A DNA stretch of 11,230 bases from an uncultured Clostridia bacterium (GTDB lineage Bacteria; Bacillota; Clostridia; Christensenellales; Borkfalkiaceae). Made by a program: the position numbers and the translations under genes. Location: assembly GCA_934230055.1 (NCBI GenBank), contig CAKQEE010000022.1, forward strand, positions 1 to 11,230, given 5' to 3'. Shown piece after piece: positions 6,219 through 11,230 of this stretch (positions are counted from its first letter, which is position 1; every line of letters starts with the position of its first letter). The notes beneath the pieces are model-generated. The model was not told the DNA's origin, searched no databases, and was given only the letters and a program-made list of their open reading frames with translations.

Positions 6219-6764
6219 TTATTTGCCGAAATATCTGTCGAGAAGTCCTTTGAACGCTTTGCCGTGACGGGCTTCGTCGCGAGCCATTTCGTGAACGGTA
6301 TCGTGAATAGCGTCGTAGCCGAGTTCTTTCGCGCGTTTAGCAAGCGCGGTCTTGCCGGCGGTCGCGCCGTTTTCGGCTTCCACGCGCATTTCAAGATTCT
6401 TTTTGGTAGAATCGGTTACTACTTCGCCCAAAAGTTCCGCAAACTTTGCCGCGTGTTCGGCTTCTTCCAAAGCGGCTTTTTCCCAGTAAAGCCCTATTTC
6501 GGGATAACCTTCGCGGAAAGCCACTCTCGACATTGCAAGATACATTCCTACTTCGGAACATTCTCCGTTAAAGTTCATGCGGAGACCTTCCACAACTTCG
6601 TTATCGAGTCCCTTCGCAACTCCCACGACGTGTTCCGCCGCCCAGCTCATTTCCTCTTTCTGTTCTACGAACTTGCTCGCAGGTGCGCCGCATTGAGGGC
6701 ATCTTTCGGGCGCGCTGTCCCCTTCGTGAACGTATCCGCAGATGGTGCATACAAATTTTTTCAT
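6219..6764 (-). CDS. Reverse rubrerythrin (rubredoxin domain first; NADH-dependent peroxidase type)
   Basis: 181 residues with the domain order rubredoxin then four-helix ferritin-like, opposite to classical rubrerythrin. The N-terminal domain (1-35) has Cys6-x-x-Cys9 and Cys22-x-x-Cys25. The diiron domain (about 45-180) shows the likely ligands Glu68, Glu101-x-x-His104, Glu131 and Glu164-x-x-His167. The segments WAAEHVVGVAKG, EVGMYLAMSRVA and EARHGKAFKGLL closely match the clostridial reverse rubrerythrins. In Clostridium acetobutylicum these reduce hydrogen peroxide, and oxygen in concert with other enzymes, using electrons that come from NADH through rubredoxin. The ATG has AAGGAG about 7 bases upstream. 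It begins 11 bases after perR and is followed by the BFD-like protein and rubredoxin, so regulator, enzyme and electron carriers share one transcript. Confidence 0.96.
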   Translation of the reverse strand: MKKFVCTICGYVHEGDSAPERCPQCGAPASKFVEQKEEMSWAAEHVVGVAKGLDNEVVEGLRMNFNGECSEVGMYLAMSRVAFREGYPEIGLYWEKAALEEAEHAAKFAELLGEVVTDSTKKNLEMRVEAENGATAGKTALAKRAKELGYDAIHDTVHEMARDEARHGKAFKGLLDRYFGK

Positions 6765-6775
6765 AGTTTTTCTCC

Positions 6776-7180
6776 TTATTTTTTATCGGGCAACCCCGTT
6801 TTTAACTTATTTTTACATTCTTTACAAACGCCGTAATAAACGGTTTTGGCAGAACGAACGCTATATCCCTCGTTTTCCAACTCGTATCTTCCGTCCGTGA
6901 TACGGAAAAAATCGTAGATTTTACCGCACTCGTCGCACAAAAAATGTTCGTGCGGGCTAGTGTCCGCGTCGTAATGTATCTTTTTGTCCTGCGTTTCAAG
7001 AGTGATTATTTTCCCCTCGTCCGCAAGAACTTTCAGGTTGCGATACACCGTGCCGAGGCTTATGTTAGGTTCTGCTTTTCGCGCAAGCTCGTAAACGGCG
7101 TCGGCTGTAGGGTGAGTTTTATTCCCGACGAGCGCACCGAGAACAATTTCCCTTTGTCTGGAAAATCTTGTTTCTTTCAC
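6776..7180 (-). CDS. perR: Fur-family peroxide-responsive repressor, PerR-like
   Basis: A Fur-family metalloregulator of 134 residues. I place the start at GTG 7178-7180 because GGAGG (7186-7190) sits five bases upstream; longer in-frame starts run back through the operator and promoter. The winged helix occupies about residues 5-70 (HPTADAVYELARK, SLGTVYRNLKVL). The structural zinc site is Cys82, Cys85, Cys119 and Cys122. Regulatory-metal candidates are His23, Asp71, His77, His79 and Asp90. Asp in the GKIYDF segment, at the position of B. subtilis PerR Asp104, is the PerR hallmark and separates it from Fur, which has Glu. PerR-type proteins bind Fe(II) and leave DNA when H2O2 oxidises a metal-binding His. 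The gene heads the rubrerythrin operon behind a 7-1-7 operator, so it probably represses itself and the peroxidase genes. Zur or Fur remain possible but less likely. Confidence 0.92.
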   Translation of the reverse strand: MKETRFSRQREIVLGALVGNKTHPTADAVYELARKAEPNISLGTVYRNLKVLADEGKIITLETQDKKIHYDADTSPHEHFLCDECGKIYDFFRITDGRYELENEGYSVRSAKTVYYGVCKECKNKLKTGLPDKK

Positions 7181-7194
7181 TTGCGCCTCCTTAT

Positions 7195-7209
7195 TAGTAA
7201 TGATTACTA
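7195..7209 (-). promoter_or_regulatory. Perfect 7-1-7 Fur/PerR-type operator
   Basis: TAGTAATGATTACTA is a perfect inverted repeat of two 7-base arms about a single central G, the geometry of Fur, PerR and Zur boxes (PerR consensus TTATAATnATTATAA). It starts 2 bases past the -10 element and covers the expected transcription start near 7205, so a bound repressor would block initiation. The core GTAATnATTAC is also close to Zur boxes, but the gene directly downstream is PerR-like. Confidence 0.85.
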
Positions 7210-7211
7210 TT

Positions 7212-7240
7212 ATTATAACCATAAAATACGTTTCTGTCAA
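7212..7240 (-). promoter_or_regulatory. Consensus sigma-A promoter of the perR operon
   Basis: Minus strand: -35 TTGACA (7235-7240), 17 bases, -10 TATAAT (7212-7217). Both hexamers and the spacing equal the consensus. Runs of A and T immediately upstream (7245-7275) look like an UP element. It should be very strong when the operator at 7195-7209 is free, driving perR, the rubrerythrin, the BFD-like protein and rubredoxin. Confidence 0.93.
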
Positions 7241-7314
7241 GCGAATTTTAAAAAAATTTGAAAAAATTTTTTAAAACAATCTGAAATAGCGGCATGTAAG
7301 CAAAAATTGCGCAT

Positions 7315-7374
7315 AAAAAAACCGCTTCTGCAACGTTTACGGAATATATTCGATAAACTTTGCAAAAAGCGGCT
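7315..7374 (-). terminator. Intrinsic terminator after the SpoVM-like gene
   Basis: An imperfect hairpin with outer stem CCGCTT (7322-7327) against AAGCGG (7367-7372), then TGCAA against TTGCA, then GTTTA against TAAAC, around GGAATATATTC. On the minus strand it is followed directly by seven T (complement of 7315-7321). It would end the rlmN-rsgA-rpe-galM-spoVM transcript. Nothing T-rich follows on the plus strand. Confidence 0.85.
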
Positions 7375-7418
7375 AAAAAAGAGAAATAAGTTAAAAAAAG
7401 ACAGAGGTAATTAAAAAA

Positions 7419-7490
7419 TTATTTTTTATAAAACAAAAGTTTAAGAACTTTTCTTACAACGAGCGGCGGTTTTACGCAAACTATTTTCAT
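7419..7490 (-). CDS. spoVM: SpoVM-like 23-residue sporulation peptide
   Basis: A 23-codon frame, ATG 7488-7490 to TAA 7419-7421, beginning MKIVCVKPPLVV and ending in KVLKLLFYKK. Aligned without gaps to B. subtilis SpoVM (26 residues, from memory MKFYTIKLPKFL...), it matches at Lys2, the aliphatic residue 6, Lys7, the essential Pro9, aliphatic 15-16, basic 17 and hydrophobic 19-20. SpoVM is an amphipathic helix that lies on the convex forespore membrane, anchors the coat ATPase SpoIVA and inhibits FtsH. A ribosome site AGAGGT lies 10 bases upstream; a GTG two codons earlier is an alternative start. It follows galM by 78 bases and precedes a strong terminator. Its position after rsgA-rpe fits the Bacillus order rsgA-rpe-thiN-spoVM. 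The shortness of the peptide limits certainty. Confidence 0.75.
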   Translation of the reverse strand: MKIVCVKPPLVVRKVLKLLFYKK

Positions 7491-7504
7491 TATCACAAAC
7501 ACCT

Positions 7505-7533
7505 CTTTTATGCTATTTCGGTATATACTATGC
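7505..7533 (-). promoter_or_regulatory. Weak sigma-E-like promoter candidate of the SpoVM-like gene
   Basis: Minus strand: GCATAGT (complement of 7527-7533), 14 bases, CATAAAAG (complement of 7505-7512). This loosely fits a sigma-E promoter with one mismatch in the -35 and two in the -10. It would place the start site inside or just past the ribosome site, which counts against it. Transcription may instead read through from galM. Confidence 0.2.
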
Positions 7534-7568
7534 CGCAAAGAAGTAAAAAGGTGCAAAAGCCTAGGAAG

Positions 7569-8570
7569 TTATTCTTTTACGGAAAATTTCAGTTCCGTGC
7601 GGGAATAAAAGCGTTTGCCGCTCTTTAAAACGGGGCTTTCCCATTCGGGCATATTTACCGCGTTCGGGAAAAATTGAGTTTCAAGACAAAAACCGGAACG
7701 TTTATTGTAAACGGATTTTCCACGTTCGCCCGCCAAAAAATTCCCCGAATAAAACTGCACGCCCGGCATATCGGTATATAAATCCATAACGATACCTGTT
7801 TTTTCGGAATACGCCGTGGCAAAGTGAGCGTCCGAAATACAAAAATTATGGTCATACCCGCCCGCTGTTTTAAGCTGCTCGTCTTCTTCGTCGATATCTC
7901 TGCCGATTTTCTTAAAAGAAGTAAAGTCGAACGGAGTGCCGAGAACGCTTTTCTCCTCACCCGTCGGAACGAGGTTTTTATCTACCGGCAAAAATTTATC
8001 CGCGCGGATAATAAGCTCGTTGTCGCAAATATCTCCGTCCGCTTCTCCGCTTAAATTAAAATAACCGTGATTCGTAGGATTAAACACCGTATCCCCGTGC
8101 GATTCCGCATAATATTCCATAATTAGCGATGAGTTTTTTACGGTATACTTAACGGTAAAATACAACGCGGAAGGAAAGTTTTCTTCGCCGTCCTCGGAAA
8201 CGTACGACAACATAAGGCTGTCCCCGAACGTTTTTGCGGAGAAAAACTTTTTATCAAACCCCTCCTTCCCGCCGTGCAAAGTGTTCTCGCCGTCGTTTTT
8301 ATAGAGTTCGTATTTCTTTCCGCCGAGCGTAAAAGTTCCGCCGCCGATACGATTTGCGTATCTTCCCACGGTCGCGCCTATATACCCGCCGATTCCGGAA
8401 GCGTCTTTCGCGCCGAGCGCAACGTCCGTAGTACCGCCATACTTATTTTTGACTTTAAGCGCGACGAGCGTTGCACCGCGGTCGATAATTTCGGCGGTTA
8501 TTTCGCCGTTTATAACGTATTTATACACGTTTTTTCCGTTTACGCAATCAAACAATTCTTTGGTTATCAT
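7569..8570 (-). CDS. galM: Aldose 1-epimerase (galactose mutarotase)
   Basis: Interconverts the alpha and beta anomers of galactose or other aldoses, feeding sugar kinases; cytoplasmic, 333 residues. Start placed at ATG 8568-8570 (MITKELFDCVNG) because GGGAGAG lies just upstream; a TTG at 8594 would add eight residues with no such site. Family landmarks: GRYANRI (69-75), NTLHGG (96-101, substrate-binding His99), NPTNHGYFNLSG (164-175, catalytic-acid His168), DMPGVQFYSGN (267-277) and FCLETQFFPNAVN (294-306, catalytic-base Glu297). All catalytic residues are present. It follows rpe by 51 bases with no terminator seen, so it is probably in the rlmN-rsgA-rpe transcript. thiN is often found at this place in Bacilli. 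The preferred sugar cannot be told from the sequence. Confidence 0.95.
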   Translation of the reverse strand: MITKELFDCVNGKNVYKYVINGEITAEIIDRGATLVALKVKNKYGGTTDVALGAKDASGIGGYIGATVGRYANRIGGGTFTLGGKKYELYKNDGENTLHGGKEGFDKKFFSAKTFGDSLMLSYVSEDGEENFPSALYFTVKYTVKNSSLIMEYYAESHGDTVFNPTNHGYFNLSGEADGDICDNELIIRADKFLPVDKNLVPTGEEKSVLGTPFDFTSFKKIGRDIDEEDEQLKTAGGYDHNFCISDAHFATAYSEKTGIVMDLYTDMPGVQFYSGNFLAGERGKSVYNKRSGFCLETQFFPNAVNMPEWESPVLKSGKRFYSRTELKFSVKE

Positions 8571-8621
8571 AAGCTCTCCCGATCTTTGAGGCAAATTTTT
8601 TCTGCCGTAAGCATTTTAAAA

Positions 8622-9284
8622 TCAGATTTCTCTTAACTTTCCGATGACAGCCGCGCGGTCTTTTTCTTTAAAAACCGTGCTGCCCGCAACCAGAACGTTC
8701 GCGCCGCAACTCTTTACTTCGGAAGCGTTTTCAAGGTTTATGCCGCCGTCAATTTCAAGGTCTATGGGTTTTTCCGTTTCCGATATAAGCTTTGCCGCCT
8801 CCGAAATTTTGGGCAATACTTCTTTAATGAAAGCCTGACCGCCGAAACCGGGATAAACGCTCATCAAAAGAAGCATGTCGCAATCTTCGATGACGTTTTT
8901 TATCGCGGACACGGGAGTATCCGGGTTAATGACCGCGCCGCACTTCGCGCCGGTTTCTTTTATCGCGCGGAGAGTATCTTTCAGCCTGTCTTTACACGCC
9001 TCGTAATGTACGGTAATTATATCCGCGCCTGCCGCTCTGAATCTTTCCGTGTATTTCCACGGCTCTACTATCATAAGGTGCGCGTCGAAAATCGCGTTCG
9101 TGTAACGCCTCGCGTCCGCGATAAATTTTATTCCGAAGCTGATATTGTTCACGAACACGCCGTCCATCACGTCGAGGTGCAACAAATCCGCGCCGCTTTC
9201 CGCAGTAAGCTTAACCTCTTCGCCGAAGCGCGAAAAGTCCGCGGAAAGCATAGAAGGCGCAATTTTTATTTCTTTAACGTTCAT
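8622..9284 (-). CDS. rpe: Ribulose-phosphate 3-epimerase
   Basis: Interconverts ribulose 5-phosphate and xylulose 5-phosphate in the pentose phosphate pathway; a 220-residue TIM barrel. I place the start at ATG 9282-9284 (MNVKEIKIAPSMLSADF), which matches family N-termini and has AGGAG 9 bases upstream. Metal and catalytic residues are in place: His36 and Asp38 in LHLDVMDG, His69 in FDAHLM, and Asp179 in EIDGGI. Phosphate-binding loops VYPGFGGQAF (143-152) and VAGSTVF (199-205) are also present. Its first 11 bases overlap the end of rsgA, so translation is likely coupled. The rsgA-rpe pair is a standard Firmicutes arrangement. Confidence 0.97.
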   Translation of the reverse strand: MNVKEIKIAPSMLSADFSRFGEEVKLTAESGADLLHLDVMDGVFVNNISFGIKFIADARRYTNAIFDAHLMIVEPWKYTERFRAAGADIITVHYEACKDRLKDTLRAIKETGAKCGAVINPDTPVSAIKNVIEDCDMLLLMSVYPGFGGQAFIKEVLPKISEAAKLISETEKPIDLEIDGGINLENASEVKSCGANVLVAGSTVFKEKDRAAVIGKLREI

Positions 9285-10182
9285 AACCCGTTCTCCTGTC
9301 TTTAAGTTCTTTGTAAATATTAAGGTATCTTTCGTACCTTTCTTCGGACAATTCGCCTGCGGCAACGCGCGCCTTTACCGCGCAATCGGGTTCTGCGGTA
9401 TGCGTACAACCGCGGAATCTGCAATCCGCCGCCGCGGCAAGGTATTCGGGATAATAATCTTTAAGCTCCTCCGCCTTAACGCCCGCGTCTATCGCCGCAA
9501 ATCCCGGAGTGTCCGCAAGCATTATCTCCGCATAATAAGCTCGTTCTTTTCCACACGCTTTTTCGGTTTTTTCTTCGCCCGCACCGAAATAAATTTCCGA
9601 ATACGCGGTGGTCTGTCTGCCGCGCATAATCTTTTCGCTATACTCGCCCGTCTTTAATTCAAGCCCCAAAACGGCGTTTACGACCGACGTTTTACCCGCC
9701 GCGGAATTACCCGCAAGCACCGCGAATTTTCCGCTTAAAAACCTTATCAGTTCGGCCTTTCCCTCACCCGTTTTTGCCGAAAAAGACAAAATTACTATCC
9801 CCGCGTCCGAATATTCTTTACGGAGCGCCTCGAAAAGAGAAGCGTCCTCGTCGGCTTTGTTTGAGACTATCGCCACAGGCACGCCCGCCTTATCGGCGTT
9901 GACGAGAATTTTATCTATCGTATATAAATCGGGACGAGGCAACGGCGAAACGACCGCAAGTATAAGGTCTGCGTTGGCAACGCGCGGACGAAGCAAAAGA
10001 CTTTTTCTTTTTTCCACGCGTTCTATAATGCCGCCGTGCGAACTAACCGAAAATTCGACGAAATCGCCTATCGCGACGCCGCCGCTTTTTTTAACGTTCC
10101 CGCGCGAGCCGCAACGGTACGTTTCCTTTCCCGTACGAACGGTAAACCCGTCCGTATCCGCCCTCGTGACTATTCCGCGCAA
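9274..10182 (-). CDS. rsgA: Ribosome small-subunit-dependent GTPase A (RsgA/YjeQ)
   Basis: Circularly permuted GTPase that checks late 30S maturation; 302 residues, normal length. Start is TTG 10180-10182, supported by GGGAG 7 bases upstream. An N-terminal OB-fold (about 1-65) is followed by permuted G motifs: G4 NKAD (108-111), G5 SAK (135-137), G1 GNSAAGKT (158-165), switch I GRQTT (188-192) and G3 DTPGF (224-228). A C-terminal zinc site follows (Cys254, Cys259, His261, Cys267). Two oddities stand out. The conserved GRHTT is GRQTT, replacing the His that corresponds to E. coli His248. In addition, about 15 extra residues (around 200-216, GAGEEKTEKACGKERA) lie between switch I and G3. It is 21 bases downstream of rlmN and overlaps rpe. 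Confidence 0.95.
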   Translation of the reverse strand: MRGIVTRADTDGFTVRTGKETYRCGSRGNVKKSGGVAIGDFVEFSVSSHGGIIERVEKRKSLLLRPRVANADLILAVVSPLPRPDLYTIDKILVNADKAGVPVAIVSNKADEDASLFEALRKEYSDAGIVILSFSAKTGEGKAELIRFLSGKFAVLAGNSAAGKTSVVNAVLGLELKTGEYSEKIMRGRQTTAYSEIYFGAGEEKTEKACGKERAYYAEIMLADTPGFAAIDAGVKAEELKDYYPEYLAAAADCRFRGCTHTAEPDCAVKARVAAGELSEERYERYLNIYKELKDRRTGYER

Positions 10183-10203
10183 ATTTTCTCTCCCGTAAGT
10201 TTT

Positions 10204-11230
10204 TTATCGCTGTTTATTAACAGGTTCGATCGAAATTCCGATCGATTCTTTTTCTTCTTCCAAATATCTTCTGCGAAGCTGTCCGCACGCGCCGTCTATA
10301 TCCTCGCCCATTCTGCGGCGGAGTGTTGCGGATAAACCGCCTTTAACCAAAAGCCCCAAAAACCTGTAAGCTTCTTTTTCCGTTCCGCCTTTAAGCGTTC
10401 TTTCTTTCACTTCGTTAAGCCTTATAAGGTTGACGTGGCAAGGTCTTTTCCGAAGAAGTTTTATAAGTCCTTCCGCATGGCGTGCGTCATCGTTCTCGCC
10501 CTTGATAAGAACGTATTCAAAAATATATCTTCTGCCCGTTTTATCAAAATAATAGGAACAGGCATCTAAAATTTCCGCTATCGAATACTTTCTGGCGACG
10601 GGCATTATTCTTTTTCTTTCCTCGTCGAACGCGGCGTGAAGCGACACGGTGAGGTTTACGGGCAATCCCTCGTCCGCAAGCTTTCTCATTGCGGGAACGA
10701 GCCCCGAGGTAGATAAGCTCACGTTCCGTGGACTTACGTTAAGTCCTTCTTCGGAGGATAAAAGCCGCAAAAACCGCACCACCTCATCGTAGTTATCGAG
10801 CGGTTCGCCGCTGCCCATAAGAACGACGTTTATTATTTTGCGTTTGTCGCCGAGTCCGCCGCCGAGATAGGCGTTTGCCTCCACGACTTCGCCGAGAATT
10901 TCTTCCGCTTTAAGGTTTCTTATAAGCCCGTTCAGCCCCGAAGCGCAAAACGCGCACCCCATTCTGCACCCCACCTGCGTGGAAACGCAAAGTGTACAGC
11001 CGTATTTATAGCGCATCAAAACACCCTCTATCACCTCGTTATCGGAGAGCTTGAACAAAAACTTTACAGTGCCGTCCGCACTCGAAAGACTTTTGATGAT
11101 TTTTGCGGGCTGATCGATAAAGCTTTCCGCAAGCTTTTCGCGGAGGGTAAGCGGAAGCTCCGTCATCTCCGCAAAAGCAAGTCCTTGCCAAAGCGATTTT
11201 ACTATCTGCGCGGCGCGAAATTTCTTTTCG
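10204..11230 (-). CDS. rlmN: Dual-specificity RNA methyltransferase RlmN (partial, 5' end outside window)
   Basis: Radical-SAM enzyme that methylates C2 of A2503 in 23S rRNA and A37 of some tRNAs. The open frame runs past the internal ATG at 11166 to the window edge. The 21 codons upstream encode EKKFRAAQIVKSLWQGLAF, the typical RlmN N-terminal segment, so the true start lies beyond position 11230 and the ATG at 11166 is internal. Counting from that internal Met, the radical-SAM cluster is Cys67-x3-Cys71-x2-Cys74 (VGCRMGCAFC). MGSGEPLDNYDEV, STSGLVP and SLHA follow, and the C-terminal GEDIDGACGQL holds the methyl-carrying Cys294 (E. coli Cys355). The other catalytic Cys of the family is the third region of CVSTQVGC-type context and appears intact. 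It is directly followed by rsgA; prpC and prkC, often between them in Firmicutes, are not here. Confidence 0.96.
   Translation of the reverse strand, partial: EKKFRAAQIVKSLWQGLAFAEMTELPLTLREKLAESFIDQPAKIIKSLSSADGTVKFLFKLSDNEVIEGVLMRYKYGCTLCVSTQVGCRMGCAFCASGLNGLIRNLKAEEILGEVVEANAYLGGGLGDKRKIINVVLMGSGEPLDNYDEVVRFLRLLSSEEGLNVSPRNVSLSTSGLVPAMRKLADEGLPVNLTVSLHAAFDEERKRIMPVARKYSIAEILDACSYYFDKTGRRYIFEYVLIKGENDDARHAEGLIKLLRKRPCHVNLIRLNEVKERTLKGGTEKEAYRFLGLLVKGGLSATLRRRMGEDIDGACGQLRRRYLEEEKESIGISIEPVNKQR

Noticed and set aside
9608..10198. 196-codon plus-strand frame opposite rsgA
   Set aside because: It lies wholly antisense to rsgA, whose motifs are unambiguous, and has shadow-like composition.

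Overview
The window looks like chromosomal housekeeping DNA from an anaerobic, endospore-forming member of the Firmicutes (Clostridia-like; no species can be named from the sequence). Three things point that way. First, there are Shine-Dalgarno sites of the AGGAGG type with ATG, GTG and TTG starts. Second, it carries oxygen-defence proteins typical of strict anaerobes: a PerR-like regulator, a reverse rubrerythrin and a rubredoxin. Third, it carries sporulation genes: spmA, spmB and a 23-codon reading frame that matches SpoVM position by position.

Layout, left to right. (1) Positions 1-77 hold the last codons of rpmB (ribosomal protein L28, + strand), followed by a perfect 12-bp hairpin that can terminate in both directions. 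(2) 248-4525, minus strand, is a compact cluster transcribed metG, tatD, rsmA, rdgB: tRNA charging, a TatD nuclease, 16S rRNA dimethylation and nucleotide-pool cleaning. It has a good sigma-A promoter at 4560-4588. (3) 4614-5671, plus strand, is the spmA-spmB pair, with a sigma-E-like promoter almost touching the spmA start codon. (4) 5672-5848 is a convergent intergenic region with two related AT-rich dyads and a plus-strand terminator. (5) 5849-7180, minus strand, is a four-gene peroxide and oxygen defence operon transcribed perR, reverse rubrerythrin, a BFD-like [2Fe-2S] protein and rubredoxin. It starts from a textbook promoter (TTGACA, 17 bp, TATAAT) whose start site lies in a perfect 7-1-7 Fur/PerR-type operator. 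(6) 7241-7568 is intergenic by a long-ORF criterion but holds the SpoVM micro-gene and a strong minus-strand terminator. (7) 7569-11230, minus strand, is rlmN (5' end outside the window), rsgA, rpe, galM: rRNA methylation, 30S assembly GTPase, pentose phosphate epimerase and aldose epimerase.

The right side resembles the Bacillus subtilis order rlmN-prpC-prkC-rsgA-rpe-thiN-spoVM-rpmB. Here prpC and prkC are absent between rlmN and rsgA, galM stands where thiN would be, and the SpoVM-like gene is in its expected place. rpmB lies about 7.3 kb further on, with the metG cluster, spmAB and the redox operon in between.

The points most worth a second look are the SpoVM micro-gene, the rubredoxin with a Cys-Pro-Cys first knuckle, the BFD-like protein inside the peroxidase operon, the RsgA with Gln replacing the switch I His, and the paired palindromes near 5689-5790. 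I see no mobile element, CRISPR array, rRNA, tRNA or riboswitch.
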